This document shows, piece by piece, positions 1-6,035 of a DNA stretch of 11,758 nt. The position numbers and the translations under genes are program-made. The notes beneath the pieces were generated by a model, which had not been told where the DNA came from, did no database searches, and saw only the letters and a program-made list of their open reading frames with translations. Origin of the DNA: Candidatus Bathyarchaeota archaeon (GTDB lineage Archaea; Thermoproteota; Bathyarchaeia; 40CM-2-53-6); the NCBI GenBank assembly GCA_005888695.1, contig VBBH01000171.1, forward strand, positions 1-11,758, in the 5' to 3' direction. The stretch's first letter is position 1. Every line of letters starts with the position of its first letter.

Positions 1-959
1 AAGGCCAAGCTCAACATGAACACCGTCGAAAGACCGGTCGTCATAACGATCGACTGTACCTGACCATAAGTCCTCGCAAGTCTCGAACTACCAATAGCTG
101 ACAAGCCTATTGTGATGTTCGAAACAGCTAGTAACGGTCCGCTGTAAGCATCCGTTGTTCCGAATCTCAGAAAGAACCATGTCGGAATCAATGGAATTAT
201 GAATCCGGCACCCAGTCCGATGAGACCGTTTATTCCAGAAAATTTCAACAATACTCTGAGACTTTTCTTCTGCTGTGATCCCTTCTCCACACTTCTGGGC
301 GAGATGACTTCGTGGTATCCTCTCAACAGTGACCACAAGAGAACCGGAGTCGCTAGAGACAAGAAAGAGAATACAACCATGAAATCTTGGTGCACAGTTA
401 TCGAGTCCAGGTGCAAAGATCGTTCCAAGAAGGGAAAGCTGAAAGGAACTGCAGAGCCTAGCCCTGTGAAGACGGTCGAGACGACGAATGAGAGAGAGAA
501 AGCACGGGTCCGACTCTCCATATCGGTCTGGTCAGCGATAATCGCATTCCACGTCGTCAATGATGCCGCCTCGGAAAGCCCTAACAGAACCGCACTCACG
601 AGAAAGTAAGAGAGACTGTTAGTCAAGGCGAAAATAAACAGTCCAGGAGAAATTCCGAATGATCCCAGAAGCAAGAGGGTTTTTCGACCCTTCCTATCCG
701 AGAGGACGCCGAACGGAATACCTGTCAGTATTGGGACAAGGCCGAAGACTCCGATAAGGAGGCCTATGGATCCGGACCTGTATCCAATCTCGGGCATGTA
801 ACCCGTAATGTACACGATTAGATAGCCGACAGCAAGACTTGTAAAGGCAAGGCTGAAGATCAATCCTTTGACTCTGGCCGGAACACCATCAGAAATCGAA
901 CCTAACGATCCAAGACTTCTGACGAGCATCGTGATAACGACCAATGACAAAGTGCTCAC
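1..959 (-). CDS. MFS transporter, C-terminus cut by window edge
   Basis: One uninterrupted minus-strand frame runs from a GTG at 959 to the window edge (319 codons seen), so the C-terminal part is missing. The translation is a chain of hydrophobic helices. The major facilitator hallmark loop, motif A, reads GVLSDRKGRK at residues 84-93, between helices 2 and 3. Residues 231-233 (KKS) end a hydrophilic central loop (about 214-235), as expected between the two six-helix halves. The protein therefore sits in the membrane and moves a small solute by proton- or ion-coupled transport or efflux. The substrate cannot be told; homologues are often multidrug or sugar exporters. The frame is closed by TAG two codons before the GTG, so the start is this GTG or the ATG at 929. 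A GAGGAGG stretch lies about 25-30 bases before the GTG, too far to be a normal ribosome site for it. The gene diverges from the HD gene. Family is sure; substrate unknown. Confidence 0.88.
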   Translation of the reverse strand, partial: MSTLSLVVITMLVRSLGSLGSISDGVPARVKGLIFSLAFTSLAVGYLIVYITGYMPEIGYRSGSIGLLIGVFGLVPILTGIPFGVLSDRKGRKTLLLLGSFGISPGLFIFALTNSLSYFLVSAVLLGLSEAASLTTWNAIIADQTDMESRTRAFSLSFVVSTVFTGLGSAVPFSFPFLERSLHLDSITVHQDFMVVFSFLSLATPVLLWSLLRGYHEVISPRSVEKGSQQKKSLRVLLKFSGINGLIGLGAGFIIPLIPTWFFLRFGTTDAYSGPLLAVSNITIGLSAIGSSRLARTYGQVQSIVMTTGLSTVFMLSLA

Positions 960-1074
960 TAGTCGCTAAATCAATATTCCTGTGAAAGCCTCCTCTAAGG
1001 CCCGAATTAAGGATCCCAATTCGTGAGTTGTCTCGCGATGACCGGTTTAGGTCTCAGGATGCGCTTTTGTTTTT

Positions 1075-1085
1075 CCTTATCTAAC
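1075..1085 (+). promoter_or_regulatory. possible TATA-like box for the HD gene
   Basis: CCTTATCTAAC lies 24-34 bases before the ATG at 1109, the spacing expected for an archaeal TATA element on a leaderless or short-leader transcript. A similar CTTATCTTAA string occurs in the spacer between the phosphoesterase and SWIM genes. Sequence-only inference. Confidence 0.35.
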
Positions 1086-1108
1086 ACTCTTCGCTCATCA
1101 TCTTCATC

Positions 1109-1897
1109 ATGGTCTTCGAAGCACAAATCGATAAAGAACTCTCGACTCTCCTCGAGCCATACAGAACCGCACGAGAGACCTATGCGACACTTTCCCACGA
1201 TCCAGTCGTCGCAAGCCTGCTTGAACAGGCCAACATCGTCTCGATCACTAGAATGGGTTACAATGATCATGGAAAGGTCCATGCAAAGATCGTCACGATG
1301 AATGCCATCAAGATCTACAATCTTCTCAGCAACACCAACATGGAAGCGAATATTGTGCGCGAGGGAATAGGAGACAATGATAACGCTGTCGCATGCTTAC
1401 TCATTGGCGCCTATCTACACGACATCGGAATCAGCATCTCAAGAGACTCCCACGATTTGTTGGGCGTGATCTTGGCAAGGGACATACTCGCCCGCATCCT
1501 ACCCAATCGGATAGACGATACAGAGAAGATCGCAAGGATCACACCAATCATATTGGAAGAGATTCTCTGCCACCTAGGCCACTACCGCGCCACTAGTCTA
1601 GAAGCAAAGATCGTCGCCACATCCGACGGCACTGACATGACCAAAGGCAGAGCAAGAATCCCAGCCAAAACTAGCAAACCAGACATCCATCAGTTCTCCG
1701 CCCTCGCCGTTGAACACGTCGAAATAACCAAAGGCGACAAGAAACCAATACGGATCAAAATCGAAATGAACGATACAGCCGGAGTCTTCCAGATCGAACA
1801 TCAACTAGTACAAAAAATTACAGATGTCGGCTTTGACGATCATGTCGAAATAGTTGGCACGATAAAAGATGGGCCCACAGTGACCTATTTCATGTGA
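1109..1897 (+). CDS. HD-domain phosphohydrolase
   Basis: A 262-residue soluble protein of the HD superfamily of metal-dependent phosphohydrolases. Candidate metal ligands are visible in order: H54 and H58 in YNDHGKVHAK, the HD doublet H104-D105 in AYLHDIG, H115 in SRDSHD, H155/H158 in CHLGH, and aspartates in SDGTDMTKGRARIP (173-180). The DMTKGRARIP signature and the C-terminal beta-rich part (about 195-262) recall archaeal proteins annotated only as 'predicted hydrolase, HD superfamily' (COG2316-like, from memory). The substrate, possibly a nucleotide or phosphoester, is not known. The start is the ATG at 1109. A CCTTATCTAAC box at 1075-1085 lies about 25-30 bases upstream, consistent with a leaderless or very short-leader transcript. 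The stop at 1895-1897 overlaps a GTG that opens the next frame, but that frame's first part looks non-native, so no operon is claimed. Fold confident, function open. Confidence 0.85.
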   Translation: MVFEAQIDKELSTLLEPYRTARETYATLSHDPVVASLLEQANIVSITRMGYNDHGKVHAKIVTMNAIKIYNLLSNTNMEANIVREGIGDNDNAVACLLIGAYLHDIGISISRDSHDLLGVILARDILARILPNRIDDTEKIARITPIILEEILCHLGHYRATSLEAKIVATSDGTDMTKGRARIPAKTSKPDIHQFSALAVEHVEITKGDKKPIRIKIEMNDTAGVFQIEHQLVQKITDVGFDDHVEIVGTIKDGPTVTYFM

Positions 1898-1907
1898 GAA
1901 CTGATTT

Positions 1908-1922
1908 TGGTGGGGCTGGGCG
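1908..1922 (-). repeat. 15-base copy of the tRNA-Pro 3' end (att-like)
   Basis: The 15 bases here are identical, in the same orientation, to 5884-5898, the 3' end of the tRNA-Pro gene (part of the T stem, acceptor strand, discriminator A and CCA). Similarity stops sharply on both sides. A chance 15-base match in a window this size is very unlikely. An intact tRNA at one end and a copy of only its 3' tip at the other is the classic footprint of site-specific integration into a tRNA gene, although the core is short and no integrase gene lies between the copies. Confidence 0.6.
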
Positions 1923-1984
1923 AAACCACTGCGCTGCGGGCTCAAAACCAGTTCAGAGACGGTTCATTTTCGGTTTTCAATATC

Positions 1985-2003
1985 TTCGAATCCGCCAGCT
2001 CCA
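1985..2003 (+). repeat. T-loop/acceptor-like tRNA fragment, plus strand
   Basis: A TTCGAAT T-loop motif is followed by CCGCC and AGCTCCA, matching the tRNA-Pro 3' end apart from one missing C and two substitutions. It points opposite to the copy at 1908-1922, 62 bases away. No 5' T-stem partner lies upstream, so this is a fragment and not a tRNA gene. It falls inside the first part of the open frame that leads into the TPR protein, which argues against that part being true coding sequence. Confidence 0.4.
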
Positions 2004-2118
2004 GCGATACTTGGACTGCATTTGTACTGCAAGAACTCGATCCCGATTCTGGATTAGCGATCAACAGGAACAGTTAAAAATCGCCTATACTCAGTCGTCG
2101 GGTCTAGCTGGAAGTATT

Positions 2119-3138
2119 TTGGATAGGACTAGAGTTCTTGGTTCTCTCGAGTTTGCAAAGCAGTTCGAAGCAATAGTGGAAGGGCCTAAGTCGCGAGAGG
2201 TATCTCAGCAATTAGAACCTCGAAGCGAGGAACTGTTAGGTGCATTGTCTTGGCTCACGGACAATAATGAGACAGATAGAGCTCTCTTACTCGTATCGCT
2301 TCTTTGGAGGTTCTGGATCGACAAGGGTCATGTACAGGAAGGGCGGAAGCTCGTCACTAGACTCCTCAAGTTGCCGGGAGCGAAGTCACGCACAACCACG
2401 TTTGGCAGGGTGCTATACGGCGCAGGAATGCTCGCCTTCCGACAAGACGATAACAAGGAAGCAAAGAGACTGTTCGAAGAATGCCTCGCATTATCAAGGG
2501 AGAAGAATGACGGGGCGTCGACAGTGAGGGCCCTTACGGGATTGGCAAGGATTGCTCTCCGGGAAGGAGACTATGAAAAAGTGAAGTCGCGGAGTGAAGA
2601 GGCTCGAAGAATCGCGCGTATCATGAACGACGAGTGGTCGGAAACGCGTCCCCTTCACATGTTAGCCGCCGCCACGAAGATGGAAGGCAACTTGCAACGC
2701 GCCAGAGAACTGTACCTCGAAAATCTCGCGCTTGCTCGGAAGCTGGGAGACCAGAGCTTGGAGTCTGTGGAGCTGGACAACCTGGGCTCGGTGGCACTTC
2801 ATACCGGAGATGTCGGTGGGGCGAAGGACTGGTATCGACAAGCAGGAGAAATCATGTACAAACAGCGAAGCATGTACATGTTGCCCTATCTTCCGCTACA
2901 TTTCAGCATGGTCGCATTGGAAGAAGGCAAACTCGAAAGAGCGGTCAAGTTATTGGGGGCTTCAGAGACCCTCTTTGAATCCTCAGGAATGGCGCCAGAC
3001 CCGGATGAGAGTGTGGAGCGCGACCGCACAGTCTCCAGGCTTCGCAAGGCCGTTGACGAAGACAAATTCTCTAGACTTTGGGAAGAAGGACGCAAGCTGT
3101 CGCTAGACCAAGCTGTCCAATACGCATTCGAAACCTGA
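2119..3138 (+). CDS. TPR protein, C-terminal part of an NB-ARC/TPR-type regulator
   Basis: The frame is open from a GTG at 1894, but convincing protein begins near 2100. The TTG at 2119, about 40 bases after a TTAAAAATC box (2073-2081), is the preferred start (339 codons). The product opens with a helical segment (LGSLEFAKQFEAIVEG, then EELLGALSWLTDNNE and LLWRFWIDKGHVQEGRKL). Tandem TPR repeats follow (LTGLARIALREGDYEKVKSR, MEGNLQRARELYLENLALAR, NLGSVALHTGDVGGAKDWY). It ends KLLGASETLFES...KLSLDQAVQYAFE, the ending typical of large bacterial-type regulators that combine a winged helix or sensor, an NB-ARC ATPase and TPRs (AfsR/COG3903-like, from memory). Those proteins are usually 700-1000 residues long; here the ATPase and DNA-binding parts are missing and tRNA-like debris lies just upstream. 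It may be a decayed remnant or a free TPR scaffold. Confidence 0.65.
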   Translation: MDRTRVLGSLEFAKQFEAIVEGPKSREVSQQLEPRSEELLGALSWLTDNNETDRALLLVSLLWRFWIDKGHVQEGRKLVTRLLKLPGAKSRTTTFGRVLYGAGMLAFRQDDNKEAKRLFEECLALSREKNDGASTVRALTGLARIALREGDYEKVKSRSEEARRIARIMNDEWSETRPLHMLAAATKMEGNLQRARELYLENLALARKLGDQSLESVELDNLGSVALHTGDVGGAKDWYRQAGEIMYKQRSMYMLPYLPLHFSMVALEEGKLERAVKLLGASETLFESSGMAPDPDESVERDRTVSRLRKAVDEDKFSRLWEEGRKLSLDQAVQYAFET

Positions 3139-3318
3139 CACGATAGGTTTTTCGAATTCACGCCGCTTTTCGTAACAGCAAATGAAGCATTCCGGTCTGG
3201 GCCGAAGCAACAGGACTCTTGGAGTGCCGCCTCAGTTTTGGTGATCGAATTTTCCTATGCTGGCCAATGGGCACGAAGAACGTTAGCTAGCGTTGCTGCT
3301 CTGTAGACTGAATTCCAA

Positions 3319-3334
3319 GGTGGAGCTGGGCGGA
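3319..3334 (-). repeat. imperfect copy of the tRNA-Pro 3' end
   Basis: Fifteen of 16 bases match the tRNA-Pro 3' end at 5885-5900, in the same orientation (minus-strand reading CCGCCCAGCTCCACC). The one difference is in the acceptor stem. It is the third occurrence of this string in the window and has no T-loop or 5' half attached, so it is a fragment. It splits the 1908-5898 interval into two parts, one with the TPR gene and one with the propeller gene. Confidence 0.5.
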
Positions 3335-3391
3335 CCTATACCGAAAACGGTTCAAATCCGAGGCAGAAATTGGTCATTTTGAACGTATTTT

Positions 3392-3412
3392 CCACTGGTT
3401 CGATTCCGGTGG
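3392..3412 (+). repeat. isolated T-arm-like hairpin
   Basis: CCACTGG and CCGGTGG pair over 7 bp (one G-U) around the 7-base loop TTCGATT, which fits the tRNA T-loop consensus TTCRANY exactly. The following bases (GGGTTTGAACC) do not form an acceptor with anything upstream, and no D-arm or anticodon arm could be folded, so this is a tRNA-like relic and not a gene. A second T-loop string, GGTTCAAATCCG, lies at 3349-3360. Confidence 0.4.
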
Positions 3413-3647
3413 GGTTTGAACCAGGACTGGTGCGAATCCTTGTCAAGGATCGTGAATTCTTGCTTTTTTCTAGCGATTCCGACCAAGGATAGTGCCTACT
3501 CTACGCACGAGTGTCTGAAGGGTTCCGTTGCGATTTCAATAGGGTGTCAAGACCAGAAGACAAACCCATGCTGGAGCAGAACATCAAAGCAAGGCCAGAG
3601 CGCTAGATCGCGGTTTGTTCGAAGATTCTGCTCTCTCGACAGTTGAT

Positions 3648-3674
3648 GGAAGCTCGCTCCCGGGGAGCGCTTCC
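3648..3674. repeat. strong hairpin in gene-poor DNA
   Basis: GGAAGC pairs with GCTTCC, and inside this GCTCC pairs with GGAGC around a CGG loop, giving an 11-bp G/C-rich stem interrupted only by a TC bulge. No T-run follows on either strand, so it is not a plain terminator. It could be part of a small RNA or a protein-binding palindrome; neither can be decided here. Confidence 0.5.
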
Positions 3675-3990
3675 TGCGACCACTTCAAGTGGCTAAATAG
3701 ATTTCAGCGTCACGAAGAAAGACCAAGAGCAACATGTGGAGAATGGAGGCACTCTCAAAGAGTGCACTCAAGAAGAGTGATGAGCAAGGCCAGGCCCAAT
3801 AATTTGAACTAAGCACGAACGTGGTCTTTTCCGCGCATGGGAAAGCAATGCCAAAACAGCGAGTGTTTGGGTAAGACTGAGTTTCAGACCGTTATGTATA
3901 GAATGCCCAAAGGGCATGAAGCTGTCACCGCGTGATATATCGAAACCCGAGAATTTCGTGTTTCGAGGATGTCGCCGTGCGGGATATTCG

Positions 3991-3997
3991 TTATAGG
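3991..3997 (+). promoter_or_regulatory. possible TATA box for the propeller gene
   Basis: TTATAGG lies 24-30 bases before the ATG at 4021, and GATATTC lies just upstream at 3983-3989. There is no Shine-Dalgarno-like sequence before the ATG, so a leaderless transcript is likely. Sequence-only inference. Confidence 0.4.
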
Positions 3998-4020
3998 CTG
4001 CCCAGCCGCCGAATGCCCTG

Positions 4021-5754
4021 ATGAAAATTTTGAACACTTCACGAGTAGCGAAGACAACGCTTCTCTCAATTCTGTCCCTTGCAGGCTTGATGCTTCTAGC
4101 CCCGACAATTCTTCAGCCAGCCTCCGCCGACGGAGGCTCCTCCAAGAGCGCGACCTTTATCAACTATGAGCTCGCGGGGAACCCGTTCACAACCGGCGCT
4201 AGTGTAGGTACGACCTGCCCCAATACTCTTCGGACCTGTATGAACACAGAGGGAGAACCACAAATTCGGGCGGCCCCTGACGGCAGCTTCTACGGCTCAT
4301 CGGAGAACGTGTTCTGCGTCATTGGTGGTCAGTGCGGTGGAACGTTCGCCTACAAGTCAACCGACGGTGGCCAACACTTCACCACTCTTCCTCTGCCGAA
4401 CAGTGCTTCCTCGTGCAGGATTGGATTCTCTCCTGCGGGCGGTGATACTGACATTGCGGTCGCGCCTGTTCGAAACCTCAACGGCTTCTTCAACGTCTAC
4501 GTAGCAAGTTTGGCCACATCTCCTCCACTAGCGAATGTTTACGTATCCACGAGCAGAGACGGAGGCGGCTCGTGGGTTCTCAACCCAACCGGAGCTAGCA
4601 TTCCAGTTGATGACCGGGAGTGGATCGCTGCAGATGGCACTGACAAGGTGTGCGTGTCCTACCATGCTATTTCAGCAACCAATGATATTTTCGTCACGTG
4701 CAGCCTGGACGGCGGGGCCAGCTTCACCCAGACGGGGAACGCGTTTGACCCAACCCACGTGGCTTTCCTGGCAGGGTTCAACAACGTGATCGGCAACCTG
4801 GCCATAGACCCACGGAACCATGCGGTTTACCAAGTGTTCAGCTCTGTTGCGAGTGCTGCAGAGCTGGCTCAGTGCATAATCTTCTGCCATGTTCACACAG
4901 TTTGGATAGCCGTATCCACCGATGGAGGTTTGACTTTCACTGACAACATAGTGTACAACAACCCGAACACCAGCCTTGACTATGGCCACCAGTTCATCAA
5001 CGTGAGCGTTGACATCGCTGGAAATGTCTACGTGGTTTACAGCGACAACCACAACATCTTCTACAGCTTCTCCAAGACCCTCGGACAAACGTGGTCCGGC
5101 CCCTTCCAAATCAACAAGGGACAGTCTAAAACGGCTATCTTTCCCTGGAGCACCGCGGGAAGTGATGGCGCGTTGGACGTGGTCTGGTACGGAACAAGCT
5201 ACTTTGACGGCGTAAACCCGCCGGACAACTACCCGATGACAGCCGCATGGAAGGTCTACTTTAGCCAGAACCTCAAGGCTACTACCCCGGGAAGCAGCTG
5301 GAGCCAAGTCGCGGCTTCGGGGATAATACACTACGGCGGCGTGTGCGAATCCGGTGTTACCTGCACCGGGAACAGGGATCTGCTCGACGACTTCGGTGTA
5401 GCCGCAAGTCCGACTACCGGCCTCGCTGTAATCATTTACACGTCTGACCAGTTCGTGAATAGTAACGCAGAACCTGCGACCCGTCGGTCATCTACGAGTC
5501 CATTCTGCACGCGGGACACAACCAACGATATCGACTGCGAGCACACGAACATTGCAGTCCAGACCGGGGGCCAGGGTGTCATCACCCAGACAACCGCCCC
5601 TATTCTGGCCGTGGCACCCAGCACCCTATCGAGACCGGTTCTGGCAGGAAGAGACATCTTTGCCGCGACGGTAATGCCGACGCTTGCCGACACGACAACG
5701 CGGACCCCGGCAACCATCGTGATACATACCCTAGGTACGCGAATAGGACGATAG
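4021..5754 (+). CDS. secreted BNR/Asp-box beta-propeller (sialidase-like)
   Basis: A 577-residue exported protein. The N-terminus is a classic signal peptide: basic start, hydrophobic core LLSILSLAGLMLLAP, and likely cleavage after ASA near residue 36. The body carries repeated Asp-boxes (S-x-D-x-G-x-x-W/F) at about residues 114 (STDGGQHF), 179 (SRDGGGSW), 229 (SLDGGASF) and 300 (STDGGLTF), with a degenerate one at 352 (SKTLGQTW). This places it in the sialidase/neuraminidase-fold six-bladed propellers. Many family members are not sialidases, and the arginine triad of true sialidases cannot be confirmed, so glycan binding or hydrolysis at the cell surface is only a possibility. Several cysteines (67, 73, 100, 106, 133) suggest disulfides outside the cell. 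No C-terminal anchor is visible, so it is probably released or held non-covalently. The gene lies alone, between the gene-poor stretch and the tRNA, with a T-run after its stop. Confidence 0.82.
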   Translation: MKILNTSRVAKTTLLSILSLAGLMLLAPTILQPASADGGSSKSATFINYELAGNPFTTGASVGTTCPNTLRTCMNTEGEPQIRAAPDGSFYGSSENVFCVIGGQCGGTFAYKSTDGGQHFTTLPLPNSASSCRIGFSPAGGDTDIAVAPVRNLNGFFNVYVASLATSPPLANVYVSTSRDGGGSWVLNPTGASIPVDDREWIAADGTDKVCVSYHAISATNDIFVTCSLDGGASFTQTGNAFDPTHVAFLAGFNNVIGNLAIDPRNHAVYQVFSSVASAAELAQCIIFCHVHTVWIAVSTDGGLTFTDNIVYNNPNTSLDYGHQFINVSVDIAGNVYVVYSDNHNIFYSFSKTLGQTWSGPFQINKGQSKTAIFPWSTAGSDGALDVVWYGTSYFDGVNPPDNYPMTAAWKVYFSQNLKATTPGSSWSQVAASGIIHYGGVCESGVTCTGNRDLLDDFGVAASPTTGLAVIIYTSDQFVNSNAEPATRRSSTSPFCTRDTTNDIDCEHTNIAVQTGGQGVITQTTAPILAVAPSTLSRPVLAGRDIFAATVMPTLADTTTRTPATIVIHTLGTRIGR

Positions 5755-5770
5755 GGCCGACCCTCCCCTC

Positions 5771-5777
5771 TTTTTTT
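5771..5777 (+). terminator. oligo-T terminator after the propeller gene
   Basis: Seven consecutive T bases lie 17 bases after the propeller stop codon, following a C-rich stretch with no stable hairpin. Runs of T on the coding strand are the usual archaeal termination signal. Confidence 0.5.
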
Positions 5778-5855
5778 CTGAATTTCTCTTTATCAAGCCC
5801 GATGAATTTGGCCGTGAATCCGACCCCGAACCCCGGGTTGAGTTTGTGGTCATCG

Positions 5856-5881
5856 GATTTGAACCAAATACGGTTCAAATC
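5856..5881. repeat. perfect inverted repeat of a tRNA T-arm motif
   Basis: GATTTGAACC, six bases, then GGTTCAAATC: two perfect 10-base arms that end three bases from the tRNA CCA end. The arm sequence is the tRNA's own T-arm core (GGTTCAAATCC). In the primary transcript the trailer would form a hairpin or pair with the T-arm itself. It may be a local duplication of the T-arm. Confidence 0.6.
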
Positions 5882-5922
5882 TGTGGTGGGGCTGGGCGGA
5901 TTTGAACCGCCGATTTCGTGGG

Positions 5923-5954
5923 CACTCGACCCATCCACAACGCGTGAACGGGTT
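5923..5954 (-). other. canonical 37/38 tRNA intron with perfect bulge-helix-bulge
   Basis: The 32-base intron fits the archaeal splicing-endonuclease rule closely. Outer helix: anticodon stem CGTGG:CCACG. Central 4-bp helix: exon CTTG with intron CGAG (one G-U). 5' bulge: GG^A. 3' bulge: TG^C. Inner 10-bp hairpin: ACCCGTTCAC with GTGGATGGGT around loop GCGTT. Cuts after the second base of each 3-base bulge place the intron exactly between positions 37 and 38. Confidence 0.92.
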
Positions 5955-5970
5955 CCCAAGCCACGCGGCC

Positions 5971-5998
5971 ATTCCAGACCATTGGACTAGTGGTCTTC
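5971..5998 (-). other. second D-loop intron (26-28 bases, 5' junction uncertain)
   Basis: AGACCA pairs with TGGTCT around a 9-base loop. The best bulge-helix-bulge has central helix TCTA:TGGA, 5' bulge GA^A and 3' bulge AT^G, giving a 26-base intron (5971-5996). A 28-base excision (5971-5998) would leave the most canonical D-loop. The outer helix is weak, so this is a relaxed motif, and the 5' cut is not settled. Confidence 0.6.
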
Positions 5999-6007
5999 TA
6001 GACCAGG

Positions 6008-6035
6008 TTGGCCGGACCCGCTCAAGTAGGGTCTT
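6008..6035 (-). other. first D-loop intron (28 bases) at position 15/16
   Basis: The inner hairpin GACCC:GGGTC encloses a 9-base loop. The D-stem strand GGCT pairs with intron GGCC as central helix, flanked by 3-base bulges AG^A and AA^C. Cleavage there joins A14-G15 directly to CCTGG, restoring the consensus archaeal D-loop start AGCCTGG. No outer helix forms beyond the 3' bulge, so the motif is of the relaxed type. Confidence 0.68.

Larger units (their letters stand above)
3139..4020. other. 880-base gene-poor stretch with tRNA-like debris and hairpins
   Basis: No convincing coding sequence was found. Open frames at 3416-3646 and 3615-3812 have erratic composition and no recognisable motif. 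The stretch holds a near-copy of the tRNA-Pro 3' end (3319-3334), T-loop-like strings (3349-3360 and 3392-3412), an 11-bp hairpin (3648-3674), a GCACTC/GAGTGC inverted repeat (3749-3765), a TGCCC/GGGCA inverted repeat (3903-3915) and a CGAAAC/GTTTCG inverted repeat (3941-3965). The last 30 bases carry the likely promoter of the propeller gene. A short T-run (TTTTT) just after 3146 may end transcription of the TPR gene. Confidence 0.6.

Noticed and set aside
88..336. 82-codon minus-strand open frame
   Set aside because: It is another frame of the same strand as the MFS gene; the MFS frame reads as clean membrane helices through this stretch.
199..609. 136-codon plus-strand open frame
   Set aside because: It lies fully opposite the MFS transporter, whose minus-strand frame is uninterrupted and has motif A.
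3345..3422. possible complete tRNA around the T-arm-like hairpin
   Set aside because: No D-arm, anticodon arm or matching acceptor strand could be found; only T-arm-like pieces are present.
3416..3812. two plus-strand open frames of 76 and 65 codons in the gene-poor stretch
   Set aside because: Composition is erratic and no motif, ribosome site or promoter fits. The first begins at tRNA-like debris, and the second contains the strong hairpin.
4672..5331. 219-codon minus-strand open frame opposite the propeller gene
   Set aside because: It is antisense to a protein with a clear signal peptide and Asp-boxes. Its translation is arginine/valine-rich without any motif, as expected from the complement of a G/C-rich gene.
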